Part shown: positions 33,935 through 44,640 of the stretch, piece by piece | Layout of the letters: every line of letters begins with the position of its first letter | Numbering within the stretch: position 1 is the stretch's first letter | Source of the DNA: Zygaena filipendulae | Lineage: Eukaryota; Arthropoda; Insecta; Lepidoptera; Zygaenidae | Direction of reading: 5' to 3' | Assembly: GCA_907165275.2 (NCBI GenBank) | Contig: OU015653.1 | Span: 9,268,001-9,332,000, forward strand | DNA length: 64,000 bases | Notes under the pieces: generated by a model | The model's database searches: none | Told to the model about the DNA's origin: nothing | The model's input: only the letters and a program-made list of their open reading frames with translations | Made by a program: the position numbers and the translations under genes

Positions 33935-35163
33935 AAACAACTATTGGTCTATGCCAATATCACTGGCAGGTATTATCTCAAAAGTATTTGATAGCGTGCT
34001 TAATAAACAGTTAAGTAAATACGTAAAATTACATGACAACCAATTTAGGTTTCGGCCGGGTTTGTCGACAGAAAGCGCGGGAGAGAAAAACGCCTGTTTT
34101 TGCTTGCTTTCTGGATATGTCAAGGGCCTGGTTTCTTACGACAAATTATGGGAAAAACTTGAAAACCACTTGAAATCATAAACATATTAAAGTATTGGTA
34201 CAGAAACCAGGTTAATAATGTGCGATGGGAATGTTTCTTGTCGAGACCGTTTGGATTGGAATGTGGTGTGAGGCAGGGGGGGGTTGAGCTCGCCCACACT
34301 TTTTAAGAGTTGATAGACGAGCTCAGCAGCACCAGGGTCGGTTGTCATATAGACGGGGTCAGCATCAACAACATTAGCTATGCTGATGACATGGTGCTGC
34401 TCAGTGCGTCTGTATGCGGACTTAGAAAGCTTATTTCCATAGTAAAAAATACTCTGTAACTCATGGTATGACTTACAATGTAAAAAAGAGTCAAGTCATG
34501 GTATTTGGGGCCGGGAGTAAACGCTACGACGAGGTTCCATCTATTTCCATTAATAACTGCGTACTACAAAGAGTCTATAAATTTAAGTACCTCGGTCATA
34601 TGTTGACTCCCGACCTCAAAGACAATGACGACATAGAGAGGGAGCGAAGGGCATTGTCAGTGAGAGCGAACATGCTAGCTCGCAGGTTTGCGCGTTGTTC
34701 AGTATTCACGTCAAGTAGTAGCTTTCTGCACATCTTTTTACACGTGCACCCTATGAGCTACATATACTCAAAAATCTTACAACGCTCTTCGAATTCAGTA
34801 TAATAACGCGTTCAGGGTGCTGCTCGGGCTGCCTCGTTTCTGTAGTGCGTCAGGGATGTTCGCAGAAGCCCGCGTAGACTGTTTTTACGCGACCATGCGC
34901 AAGAGATGTGCTTCCCTGGTGCGCAGGGTGCGGGGCGGCGCGGGCAGTATCCTGGGCATGATCGCGCAACGGCTGGACTGCCTGTACACGAGTCACTGCC
35001 GTGCCATATCCAGTGGGATGGCGCGGGGTTGACTCGTGTACTTATCCAAAATGTATATTTTTATTTAATAGTATCTTGTTAACTACTAACACATAGTTTT
35101 TAAGTGCGTTTTACTAACCAAAATGAGTCACTGTTACTTGAAATTAAATAAATAAAATAAAAA
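33935..35163 (+). pseudogene. decayed LINE (Jockey/CR1-like) reverse transcriptase
   Basis: The plus strand carries broken pieces of a non-LTR reverse transcriptase. At 33951 comes PISLAGIISKVFDSVLNKQL with DNQFRFRPGLSTESA, then VSYDKLWEKL. At about 34196-34270 comes NQVNNVRW and LECGVRQGG. At about 34375-34390 the catalytic box reads ISYADDMVLLSA. At 34468-34700 comes VKKSQVMVFGAG, FKYLGHMLTPDL and ERERRALSVRANM. At 34817-34960 comes LLGLPRFCSASGMFAEA. Frameshifts, stops and internal deletions separate them. The 3' end runs into AAATAAATAAAATAAAAAAA at about 35143-35165. The 5' part (endonuclease) is missing. It is not functional. Confidence 0.8.
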
Positions 35164-35904
35164 AATTACATGATCTAGACGACTGTACAACGACAGCGCG
35201 AAGCAGGCCAACTCCCTCTACCGCTTGTGGCTTCAGAAGGCATTCGTGGGGGCGAGCGCCTCCGTTGGAGGAAAACGGAGGAAGAAGGTCCACTTCCAAC
35301 ACTCTAGCGCGGGTTCAGGGAAGATGTCGTCTCTCAGGAGGTGATGTCACTGGCAGCTCGGACGGGAGTAGATACGCGAAACCAGTTATGATATTAAACC
35401 TCCGCCAACAATGCGACATGCGACAGGAAATAAGTGCCTTGGCATTTTAAGCAGTCGGACTCCGGTATAACTACTGTGCAACCCCCGAGTAGGTACCAAA
35501 TGACTTTTTTAATCAGATTTATCCACGTAAAAAATATGCACTTGCATCTGTCGAACCTTCACCATATTACCCGCTACAAATAGATTACATACTAGACCCA
35601 ATGACATTATAAGTTCTGAGGACCTAACATTTTAAGATGCCCGTTTGAAATGTGACAGCTAATAATTCTGACACAAGAGTTTCAATATAGAGTCGCAACA
35701 CTATTTATTTTCCATTATAAATTTTAATTACTTTGCGTATCGTCGTCTTATGAATGTTATTTCTGTTTATATTATCACACTAATGGGATACTTATGTACA
35801 TTGAATCACTGCGTTACTTACCTAGTGTCAAGTAATTTTTTTATTTATTTATTATATAGGTAGTATTTTAGTATAGTACTTGGCTCGAGAACTGCCTTTA
35901 CCTA
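35164..35904. other. unassigned, with a G+C-rich segment
   Basis: 35180-35450 is G+C-rich and open for short stretches (for example LYNDSAKQANSLYRLWLQKA), possibly part of another retroelement. The rest is AT-rich and featureless. Confidence 0.3.
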
Positions 35905-36165
35905 CTGTGGCAACCCGTACGTTACGTCACAAGTCACGAACTACAACGAAGCGACGAGTACTGACTATATGGAAGTCCTGAATCGCGCTAATAAAGTTTT
36001 CACACTGCGCTGCATATACACGACCTCCGACGATCTGCAATCGTAGCCGCGGTGCCCCAGACATACCACCTCGCCTGGCGGGAAGCTTCCTCTTTGGTGG
36101 CGGTCGAGCCATTCATCCATCCTGCTCCCGCACCAAGTTCATGACTTGTGGTGTAGGTGTCGCCA
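35905..36165 (-). mobile_element. solitary copy of the 6907-7651 foldback family
   Basis: The ends CTGTGGCAACCC and GGTGTCGCCA are inverted, with TCACAAGTCACGAAC and GTTCATGACTTGTGG next in. On the minus strand it carries the same short frame as the palindrome arms (MARPPPKRKLPARRGG...), here 61 codons long. Confidence 0.65.
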
Positions 36166-36169
36166 TCTA

Positions 36170-36403
36170 TCTTATTATATATAAATCACGTGTCACGTAG
36201 TTTGTGCACGATGGACACCGAAACTACTGAACGGATTTTGATAAAATTTTGTAACCATTTATAACATGGTCCAACTTAAAAGATAGGATAGTTTAAAAAC
36301 TATTAAAAGATAGGATAGTTTAAAAACTATCCTATCTTTTAAGTTGGACCATAAATCCCGGAATTCCCGCGGGAACTCTGGAACGAATGCGGGGAACAGC
36401 TAA
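36170..36403 (+). mobile_element. Lep1-like Helitron carrying a foldback hairpin
   Basis: Head ATCTTATTATATATAAATCACG, GAAACTACTGAACGGATTTT, and tail CCCGCGGGAACTC with GGGGAACAGCTAA. Between body and tail lies an 83-bp hairpin (36268-36350). Confidence 0.7.
36268..36350. repeat. hairpin with 27-bp stem
   Basis: GGTCCAACTTAAAAGATAGG (36268 onward) pairs with CCTATCTTTTAAGTTGGACC (to 36350). The inner AAAAGATAGGATAGTTTAAA unit is also repeated directly. Confidence 0.85.
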
Positions 36404-36512
36404 TCAACATAAACTACGGTCGGGGTACAAAGAAGGACATAGAGTACTTTTTTCTCGGAACCTCCGCGGGAACTCCGAAATTACCGCTGATGAAATCGCG
36501 GGGGACAGCTAG
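36404..36512 (+). mobile_element. Lep1-type Helitron, 3' half
   Basis: CGGGGTACAAAGAAGGACAT to GGGGGACAGCTAG. The 5' head is absent. It may form a dimer with the preceding copy. Confidence 0.75.
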
Positions 36513-36600
36513 TACTACTATAAAACAAGCAAATCGCATCGGTTGCATAGCATGGTAAGAGATAGTCTCCTCATATTATCATAATAATGCATTATTTAAA

Positions 36601-36914
36601 TCCCTACTACTATTATAAATGCGAAAGAAACTCTGTCTGTCTGTCTGTTACGCTTTCACGCCTTAGCGGCTCAACCGATCATCACGAAATTTTGCATACC
36701 TATCTACGCGTTGTCAGGGGTACAAAAAAGAGCATAAGGTACTTTTTATACCGGAATTCCCGTGGGAGTTCCAAAGTTACCGCGGGTGAAAATGCATTAA
36801 GTTTTGTATAATATAATCACGTTGTCAGGGGTATAGAAAAGACTGGTACTTTTTATCCCGGAATTCTTGCGGGAAGTCTGAAACTAACGCTTGTGAAACC
36901 GCGGGAAACGGATT
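36601..36914 (+). mobile_element. Lep1-type Helitron, internal dimer
   Basis: TCCCTACTACTATTATAAAT head with (CTGT)n, GCTTTCACGCCTTAGCGG, then two units each running from the GTTGTCAGGGGTA block to the tail-like GGTGAAA region. The last tail is mutated (GGAAACGGATTG). Confidence 0.8.
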
Positions 36915-36920
36915 GTCTAT

Positions 36921-37150
36921 TCTTACTACTATTATATTATAAAGAGATAAAGTTTGTGAGTTTGTGACGTAAAAAATAATTGCATTCCGAACAGCATGGT
37001 AATATTACAGATGTGTGAGTTTATAGATTTTTGGATGTCTGTCACTCAATTACACATACCTAAATAACTCAATAGATTTATATTAATACTTAAATCCCAG
37101 CTAGAATGATTTCCGAAAGAATTCAGAAATTTGCGCGGAAACTGCTCTAG
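36921..37150 (+). mobile_element. Lep1-type Helitron, decayed
   Basis: TCTTACTACTATTATATTAT, AAAGTTTGTGAGTTTGTGAC, then degenerate sequence and a faint GCGCGGAAACTGCTCTAG end. Confidence 0.55.
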
Positions 37151-37740
37151 GTTGGTAGTTTGTTTCTTTAATCATAATTTAAAAATTCGACCGTGGCCAC
37201 GCGTAATGATAACTTGCTTTTATAATAAAAATCCTAAGCCAAGTTTCTGACGCGAGGTTACATTCCGTAGCGGCGACCGTGGTTAATAAAATAAAGCCGC
37301 GGAAAAAAGTGGTAGGGTGAACGCTTCTATTTTGGTGTATAAAATACGTATAGCGGAAATATAATACTACTTCGGAAAATCTGCAGTAAAGAAGTGCACA
37401 AATTTTCAGAATGACAATATACGATACGCTGTTCTAAGGAAAACTTTTATGTTAAACATTGATTAAAAAAAAAAAAAAAACGCGTGAGTGTCGTGGAGCA
37501 ACCAGCAGAACTCAGTTTCTGTGCTTCGTATAGTTTCCGAGATATAAGATTTCGAAAAATTTTACGCCCTATTGTTTTCTAGAGGTGACCTCTAAGCAAG
37601 TAATCACTTTTTACACATTTGAAATCGCTGTTTCTCGGGAGAAAACTGCAAACTTGCGTCATCTCTGTTTTTGGTAACCAATTACCAAGGTAACGCCGCG
37701 CCGTGCTATAAAGAGCTTTGTTCTAAAGAATAGTAAGTAT
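37151..37740. other. intergenic, no gene seen
   Basis: Nothing recognised apart from a poly(A) run near 37465. Confidence 0.35.
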
Positions 37741-37904
37741 ATCCGTTCCGAAACTCATGCGCGGGTGAATCTCCGACACAGTAGAACCAATTTTAACGGG
37801 ACCATTCCTGCTATTTAACTGATGTTATAAGGAGTAAATTAGTCTAACTTGGAGTTCCTGCGGGAATTCTGAAACTCACGCGGGTGAAACCGCGGGGCAC
37901 AGCT
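37741..37904 (+). mobile_element. Lep1-related Helitron, type 2, 5' truncated
   Basis: CCGAAACTCATGCGCGGGTG, CTGATGTTATAAGGAGTAAA, and tail GCGGGTGAAACCGCGGGGCA with CAGCTA. Confidence 0.8.
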
Positions 37905-38116
37905 ATACTTTTATTACTTGATACTTAGACTAACTGAACTTACCTATAAATAAAAAAAACCCGATCACTTTTTTTAACAATGATTTAATGAACAAAAAAC
38001 ATTACTTATGAAATACAAAACCGGCTAAATACGTGTTAAATGTTCACCGTTAATAAATTAAAAAGTCAATAATAAAGTAGTGAATAAGTAAACCGTCGCA
38101 AATGTTATGTATTTTT

Positions 38117-38761
38117 AACCGACTTCCAAAAAAGGAGGAGGTTTTCAATTCGACTATGGTACCTATGTTTTTTTTTTGCGAATTACTCGAACTACTCGAA
38201 GACAGCTGGACCGATTTGAAAAATTCTTTGTACTTGTAATTCTTTCTGTATACCTACTCCCGAAGTGGTCCCATTGTCATGAAGTCAGGATGTGATGATG
38301 AGATCTTATGATCTTATGGAGAAATCGAGGGAACTCTTCAAATATAATTATAGTACTAGCCCCGCTGTTTCAACCGCATGAGTTTTGAAATTCCGGCAGG
38401 AACATTTTTTTTCAAAATAAAAGTATAGCCTAAGGTTACTCCTTATAACATCAGCTATCTGCCAGTGAAAGTTCCGTTAAAATCGGTCCAGCCATTTCAG
38501 AAATTACTTCAATTTCATTTATTTGTTTATATATAGATATATATAGATTTCATGGTTTGCGTTTCGATTAGATAAATGTCACTTTATAAATTATATTATT
38601 ATAGGTACCAACCCACTTAGAAACGAAAAATAAACAAAATTTTAACAAATAATTAAAACCAACTTTACATAATATTACCGACTAGTAATATTACGTGCAA
38701 TCGGTATTTGTTATTTTTATCTTTTTAGTGTTCTGCATTTCTGTGTGTTTTGAAGTCGGTT
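38117..38761. mobile_element. AACCGACTTC-ended element, with nested Helitron
   Basis: AACCGACTTC (38117-38126) and GAAGTCGGTT (38752-38761) form inverted ends. The left side continues AAAAAAGGAGGAGGTT, a motif also seen at 6885. A type 2 Helitron is nested at 38356-38547. Class not settled. Confidence 0.55.
38356..38547 (-). mobile_element. Lep1-related Helitron, type 2, nested
   Basis: CTAGCCCCGCTGTTTCAACC, TCCTTATAACATCAGCTATC, AATCGGTCCAGCCATTTCAG and an AT-rich 5' end closing with GA. Flanked by A and T. Confidence 0.8.
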
Positions 38762-39597
38762 TGAATTTTTATTAATAAAATTTTGTTTATGAATACTACG
38801 TATCTACCTACTATGTAACTACAAAACATCACAAGATCATTCAATTCAACGTTTGTTGTATTTTTTTAAGTTAAACATCGCGATCTGCTATCGAAACTAT
38901 ACCTAAAATAGTACCTATAAGAAGATTTTTTGTCTAATCTATCCCCATTGCAACATAACATAAAAAGTTTAATTGCCACCATCTACCTATGCTTATACCT
39001 ACATAGTTACTGAATAAAGATTAACTCCATAGAACCAAGAACATTACTATTCACAAACGTGATGTCACATTGCGCAAAATAACGATTACAATTATTCCAT
39101 TGAAATTTAAATAGTTTGATTGACGTTAGTTCAGCAGGTTGATTGATTTTACTATTTGGTTAATTTATTTGACTTCATATATTTTCAAATACCGAAGTAA
39201 AAAAAAAAATGTAAGGGGTTGTTCTTGCTTAAAATTCAAAACAGGGTTAACAACAATAATAATCTCTTTTAATCTTCTCTCTCTCAACGTCCCATAAATT
39301 TGCCTTATGGATCAACATTGTTTAAGGGTATTTAATTAGTTTTAAGTGCATATCAAACTGTAATTGTGTATTGTCCTATCAATGTTAAATACCTGTTAAT
39401 GTTGAAATAAAGAAAAAAAAATAAAAAAAATATCCTTTAACTTATATCCTTTGACTAATATCCTTTAACTAATATCATTGGTTAACAAGTTACCTGTACT
39501 GTAAGCTTCCGGTGGCGGAAACATTAAAAGATAGGTACCTACCTATAATTTTAAGTATTATTTGTATTTTACAAGTATTTTATTATTGTGATGTTTA
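38762..39597. other. intergenic, no gene seen
   Basis: Contains a CTAATATCCTTTAAC-type short tandem repeat at about 39430-39478. No gene. Confidence 0.4.
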
Positions 39598-39847
39598 TCT
39601 ATATATATAAAAATGAATCCCTATTTCCCTTGGTCCCGGCATCATGAGTGAACAGCTGGACCAATTTCGCTAATTCTTTTTGTGTGGTGTTTGTTATTGT
39701 AAGGAGAAGAAGAATAAAAGCAGTTTGGAGTTCCTGCGGGAATCCCGAAACTCACGCGGGTGAATCTCCAAACGGATCGACCGATTTTGACGTCTGGTCA
39801 AAAGTGCTGCCTGCTTTGACGCGAGTGAAACCGCAGGGCACTGCTAG
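39598..39847 (+). mobile_element. Lep1-related Helitron, type 2 head
   Basis: TCTATATATATAAAAATGAA head to GGGCACTGCTAG. A block of about 70 bp (GGTGAATCTCCAAACGGATC) repeats part of the tail before the true tail. Confidence 0.85.
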
Positions 39848-40163
39848 TATATTATAATTAATCATATTGTGTATCGTGTGTAGTTTATGTACTATTATTG
39901 ACTTGTATCTAATATTTTATATATTGTAAGTATTTTTGTATATTATACCTAATATTGTATCAGTCTAGGTACCTACTTATAGTTATTTATGTAGTTTAAC
40001 CTAAATTCAAAATTCTAAATACTGTACAAGTATCCAATTTGTCTAAATGTATTGATTATTTGTGAAATTATTTGTGTGTTAAGTGTATTGTGCATCTGTT
40101 CTGTTTAAGTGTATAAATATAGCTGTATGTGTCTTGAATAAATAAATTAAAAAAAAAAAAACA
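39848..40163 (+). repeat. retroelement-like 3' end with poly(A)
   Basis: AT-rich sequence ends in GTCTTGAATAAATAAATT and a 12-base A run (40150-40161). It looks like the 3' end of a retroposed transcript or LINE. No coding part is seen. Confidence 0.4.
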
Positions 40164-40424
40164 TTTTCATATTTTGCTTAAATATGTTCATTTCACAGGG
40201 CAACCATCAATGATATCAAATTGGAAAACCATTGGGAAACTATGTAAATTTCTAAGCTTCTATTAATACCTAATTACGAAAAATTCTTTTGACATCTCCG
40301 TTATAAATTAAAAAATTACTACCTTCTTACTAATAGTGTATTTCCAATGAGTGGACTTGGAGGTTGAAAACAGTGACAGTGCCTGTAAATAACTACGTAA
40401 ACAAATGGCGTTTAATATATTTAA

Positions 40425-40560
40425 TTACCTACGTTGATGAATGTTTTTATGATGAATAGTTTTGTGTACGAAATCACCCGGCGACACTGGTTTGCATTTG
40501 TTTTCACTTTAAATGGATTGTACGTCTCTTCTATCTATTCTGCGGTGTACACTGTACCTA
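40425..40560 (+). repeat. dispersed repeat (empty site for MITE B)
   Basis: GTTGATGAATGTTTTTATGA then ATAGTTTTGTGTACGAAATC, CACCCGGCGACAC: the order found around the MITE at 14548, but without it. Confidence 0.55.
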
Positions 40561-40568
40561 CCTACCTA

Positions 40569-41262
40569 AAGTTGGGTCCACAAGTTGGTATCACGATCGG
40601 TAGTATGGACGTATTTTGATACTGTATCACGATACTGTATATGTGATAACCGCGAATCATCCTGTGTCGGTTTTTTGGCGGCAATCAAAGGGGATACAGC
40701 GATACACATCGTATCGAACAAGTTTGGACGTGAATGCATTTGATACGCGATCATTTCTAGTGTTCTACCCGCAATTTCGTGGTTTGTTGTGATAGAGGAG
40801 TAAACATTAAAAAGGAAACGAAGATCGGAAGACAAATTAAGCGTCCATATTTGTAAAGTTAAAGCCGATATACAAAATTTACTAAGTATGGACGCGTTTT
40901 TATGAAACATGCCTTAATGATACTATATGGACAAAATGAGAGTCCATATTTGGACATAGATAAGCAATAGTGTGTTAACCCACACTGGAGAAATTTTGAG
41001 CAAATCGTGTTTTAAAAGTAGGAGCGCCATTTTGTATCAATATTTTTCATGTTCAATATTTAGTTACATATTTAAGCAATGTAATAAGGTAAACACATAA
41101 TTAAAAACGTTCCCTAACTCTCAATAAATCGTTCTGAATCAATAACTTAATTTTGTGGGTTAACATGTTATTGCTTATCTGCGTCCATTTATGATACAAA
41201 TACTCGATACGATACGACTGATTGTGATACGTCAAGGTGCTACAAATGTGGACCCAACTTAA
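40569..41262. mobile_element. 694-bp TIR element carrying MITE B
   Basis: AAGTTGGGTCCACA and TGTGGACCCAACTT are inverted ends. Inner parts repeat TATCACGATC-like motifs. MITE B (40952-41186) is inserted inside. No open frame of note. Confidence 0.65.
40952..41186 (-). mobile_element. MITE family B, 4-bp target duplication ATTT
   Basis: 235 bp from GGACATAGATAAGCAATAG to CTTATCTGCGTCC, flanked by ATTT (40948-40951 and 41187-41190). Very similar to the reverse complement of 22905-23139. Confidence 0.85.
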
Positions 41263-41373
41263 AGGCATGCGCGTGCACAGGGGGGGCGGGGTCATGGGGG
41301 TCATGACCAACTTGAAAAAAAGTGGCAAAAGAACACTTCATTCAAGAGTTGGGTTTGCGAAAAGTTTTATGTA

Positions 41374-41665
41374 TACTAGTTATAATAAAAGAGTAGAATC
41401 CGCGATTCTGTACATCGAATATTTTTAACAAAAATTTAAAGGGGGCGATAAAAGATGAGTAACCAACCATAAAAAAAAGTTTTTAAAATTCTTTTCTGTC
41501 TGTCTGTTCGCGATAATCTCCGAATCTACTGAACGTATTGTTATGCGATTTTGACAGGTACATTAAGCTTAGTCTGGAGCTATACACACAGGCTTTGTTT
41601 AATGTCGGGAAAAAAGTTGTTATATAAAAACGTTTCACGCGAGTGAAACCGCGAGGCGCAGCTAG
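41374..41665 (+). mobile_element. Lep1-related Helitron, type 4, complete
   Basis: ATAATAAAAGAGTAGAATCC head, GTCTGTCTGTTCGCGATAAT, TTAGTCTGGAGCTATACACA, ACGCGAGTGAAACCGCGAGG and GCGCAGCTAG. Confidence 0.8.
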
Positions 41666-41919
41666 TTAAAGAATATGAAAGATAATGTATTAATAGCTTT
41701 TTATTTTTCAAAGCCTCGGTAATAATTTACTTGGTGACCCTACCCAAAATAAAGGACTGGGCACGCGCCTCCCTAACGGGACCAAATTTTTAGAGTGGCG
41801 GGCAATGTACAGAGAAATGTTCAATAAGTAGATAACTATTGTCATCTGGTTCTTAACTAAAAGAGCTTGTATATAACACAAAGATCGATCAATAATTTTG
41901 TAAGTATTTTTTATTGTTT

Positions 41920-42095
41920 TTTTCTAAATTCATACTAAACACCCAGACTTATAATAAACCCAAAGTTCGTCAAGTAAATTTTAAGTCTGACGCGGGAATC
42001 GAACCCGCGACATCTGGAATACCTACTAGTCAGTTTTGGTAACCACTAGGACTAGCTACTAGTCAGTTTTGGTAACCACTAGGACTAGGAGGTGT
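41920..42095 (-). mobile_element. tRNA-derived SINE fragment with 33-bp duplication
   Basis: On the minus strand GGGTTCGATTCCCGCG (41992-42008) is a B box within a T-arm-like hairpin, as in tRNA-derived SINEs. Upstream, TAGTCCTAGTGGTTACC resembles a degenerate A-box region. A 33-bp unit is duplicated perfectly in tandem (42023-42055 and 42056-42088), which separates the boxes abnormally. No tRNA cloverleaf can be folded, so this is not a tRNA gene. Confidence 0.55.
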
Positions 42096-42721
42096 CATCG
42101 GAAACTATAAACCATCGGTTAAGTAGGTCCTTTGGTGTCCATCTCTTGAGAAATCCAATGTTATGCATACAGTACAATACATTGTAATTTCAATCGTACA
42201 TCTTTGCCATTAAAATATATCATGGCAATTTTGAATTTACAACTTGACACTGGCTAAATACCCTATGTGCGAAAGTCCATAGATAAAGAAAAGAAAAACC
42301 AATGTCGCCATAAAATAATGTGTAAATTGTTCTTCTTACTGACTATTCTTTAAACATTGCGAATGTTAACGATCAATACACGAACGTGTCAATATTACGA
42401 ACAATGCATAATATAATTATAATATGGCCTCACTAAAAGCGTTAAATATTTCTCGGAAATCAGAACGATTAACGTTAGAGCTAACCTACTTACACTACCT
42501 ATCCAAATAATTTGTTTGTTTATTTATACGTAAGTTCATTGTTCATAAAAAGTCAATTCGCCATTACCATTAAGGAAGAAACGTCCTATAATTAAAATTA
42601 AATAATTAAAATTAGGTACAGTAAAGTAGGTAGGTATTACTGCCTCAAAAAAACATTTCATTATTACAATCATTGATTACAATCTAAATCTTCTTATCGA
42701 CCTATCTTTAAGAAGTCAGTT
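42096..42721. other. intergenic, no gene seen
   Basis: AT-rich, nothing recognised. Confidence 0.4.
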
Positions 42722-42889
42722 AAAATGAATTGCTGTTTGTCTCGATAAAACTCGAGAACGGCTGGACCGATTTGGCTAATTCTTTTTTTTGTGTTTTTTA
42801 TTGAAAAGGAAAGGTTCTTAAGAAAGATGTTTGGAGTTTCTATACTGGAATTCCGAAACTCACGCGGGTGAAACTACGGGCTCAGCTAG
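42722..42889 (+). mobile_element. Lep1-related Helitron, type 2
   Basis: AACGGCTGGACCGATTTGGC, TGGAATTCCGAAACTCACGC and GGGCTCAGCTAG. Confidence 0.75.
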
Positions 42890-43059
42890 TATTATATAAA
42901 AGTGAAAGGTCACTGACTCACATGAAAACTATAGGTGGCCTATGAAACTGAAATTCGTAGGTACTAAGTAAGTACCACTAATTCTTTCTACTTCCTCAGC
43001 TGACTTCCACTCATCATAACCACCGGTTTATAGGGAGAAGAAGTCGGCTAAGGAAGGAA

Positions 43060-43123
43060 AGGATTTCTTTAAAATTCCGCGGGACTTCCCAAATTAACGC
43101 AGGTGAAACCGCAGAGAACAGCT
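43060..43123 (+). mobile_element. Lep1 tail fragment
   Basis: AAATTCCGCGGGACTTC-like block and GCAGGTGAAACCGCAGAGAA, without a 5' head. Confidence 0.6.
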
Positions 43124-43700
43124 TGCAATTAATATTATAAAATAAAAAAAACTAAATTGTATACGACTTTTGTACTTTTACTTCGTACCATAAAGTTTTC
43201 TCTATACCTTTGTATTCATTTTATATGGAACCATCCTTAATTGTTGTCTATTTTTATCGTAAAATGATTGTAGATAATTTATAAACAATGATAACCAAAA
43301 ATTCAAGATTTGATTCAGTAAAAATTGTTATTTACTAAATATTAAAAAGAATTTTCGTCTTATTTCGCAAGCGTGCAGTCTTTCTCTCGCATGTGTACTC
43401 TGTCTCGCACGTAAATTTATATTTTATACAGCCGAAAGATAAAAACTAAAATCAAGCGCATTATTGGTTGAGTTTAAAGGTATCCTCCTAGCTAGCAAGC
43501 AAATACAAGAGGATAAGGAGAAGACGTGTTTTGAGATACTATATTATAAAAGTACTGAGAGCACAGAAAATATTCATTTAAAAAAAAAACTAAGAACTGA
43601 TTTTGTTGAAAGTAGACAACAATTAAATTTATACTCAATTAAATAAGTACTTTTTAAAACATTATAATTACAAAAATGTAAATCGCAGTTGTACGCAAGT
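43124..43700. other. unassigned, possible upstream region
   Basis: A 60-codon open frame (43464-43646) has no recognised similarity. Nothing else. Confidence 0.3.
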
Positions 43701-43720
43701 ATTGACTATTGATATGACAC

Positions 43721-43743
43721 ATGACGTCATAGCGGTGTATATA
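43721..43743 (+). promoter_or_regulatory. candidate promoter: CRE palindrome plus TATA box
   Basis: ATGACGTCAT, a perfect cAMP-response-element palindrome (43721-43730), is followed 8 bp later by TATATA (43738-43743). The surrounding 43680-43800 is richer in CpG than the neighbourhood. The motifs are visible; that they drive transcription, and of which gene, is inference. The first downstream coding gene on this strand is the CYP4G. Confidence 0.4.
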
Positions 43744-43769
43744 GGCAGTTGCGCGGGAGTTACGCAAAT

Positions 43770-43879
43770 ATTCGCCTCTGAGACGCGCTCGGCATCCCTT
43801 GGGGATAAAGCCGCACAAAATATAAAATAACAGTGTTACGTTGTGAAAAGATCTATAAAGGCGTATTTCCAACAAAAGG
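43770..43879 (+). other. candidate non-coding first exon
   Basis: Starting about 30 bp after the TATA box and ending at a good splice donor (AACAAAAG then GTAGGC at 43880). It could pair with the acceptor CTCTCGTCAG at 50104-50113, which lies just upstream of the CYP4G start codon and must belong to a 5' UTR intron if it is used. That would make an intron of about 6.2 kb. Not proven. Confidence 0.25.
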
Positions 43880-44572
43880 TAGGCTCCAAAAAATATTGTG
43901 TTGATGTGTGTGTTTATAAAATTACAAGTCAAACAAGATTAAATATTTAGAATAAATGTATCTATGAGTAAAAAAGCGTGGCGTGCTATGTTTACATACA
44001 TATTTTTCCTAATGAGAGTTTTACAAATAGCAATAAAAAATAAAGGCAATAATATCATGTAAGACCGCATGTATTTTCATAGTGGTAAATTTTAAGATTA
44101 TTTAGCATTTTTAATAAATAACAATCGTGTCATTAATTCATTTCTAAATTTACCCACGTTTGCGGTAGTTTGTGTAATTTTTTTGTCACATATGTACGTA
44201 TACATACCTATTACTTGATACAATGATATTATAAGTAGGTTATTGATTTAAAAATAATATCTAAGTATTAAATCTAATAAGTATGTATTACTAAATAAAG
44301 CTCTATACCTAATACAATAGAACCAAACTGTAAGCATGCTGCACCTATACGTTTATATGTATATCTATACATACTTAAATAAACTGCAGACTTATGTGTC
44401 TGTATACCTACATTGGAAATATAAAAAAAAAAAACAATAGAATCAATTTTGATCATTTTTGAAAAATTTTTGAAAAAGTCTTTGAAGGTTTGTTTCGGTT
44501 TACATAATAAACTGCTTGACAAATTTTAATTGAAACTTGGCATAAATGCAATTTAAGAACTGAACATTCAGG
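43880..44572. other. intergenic or 5' intron, no gene seen
   Basis: AT-rich, nothing recognised. Confidence 0.35.
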
Positions 44573-44640
44573 ACATTTTATCCCGGCTCTTGGTGTGCTC
44601 ACATACGCGGGCATGTGTGAGCGAAACCGTGTGCATTAAC
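44573..44640 (+). mobile_element. decayed Lep1 tail
   Basis: ATTTTATCCCGGCTCTTGG and GAGCGAAACCGTGTGC are weak remnants. Confidence 0.4.

Noticed and set aside
40566..40910. 114-codon open frame, minus strand
   Set aside because: It lies within the 694-bp inverted-repeat element and has no transposase-like motif.
41985..42010. Possible tRNA gene (B box GGTTCGATTCC on minus strand)
   Set aside because: No acceptor stem, anticodon arm or D arm can be paired; it fits a tRNA-derived SINE.
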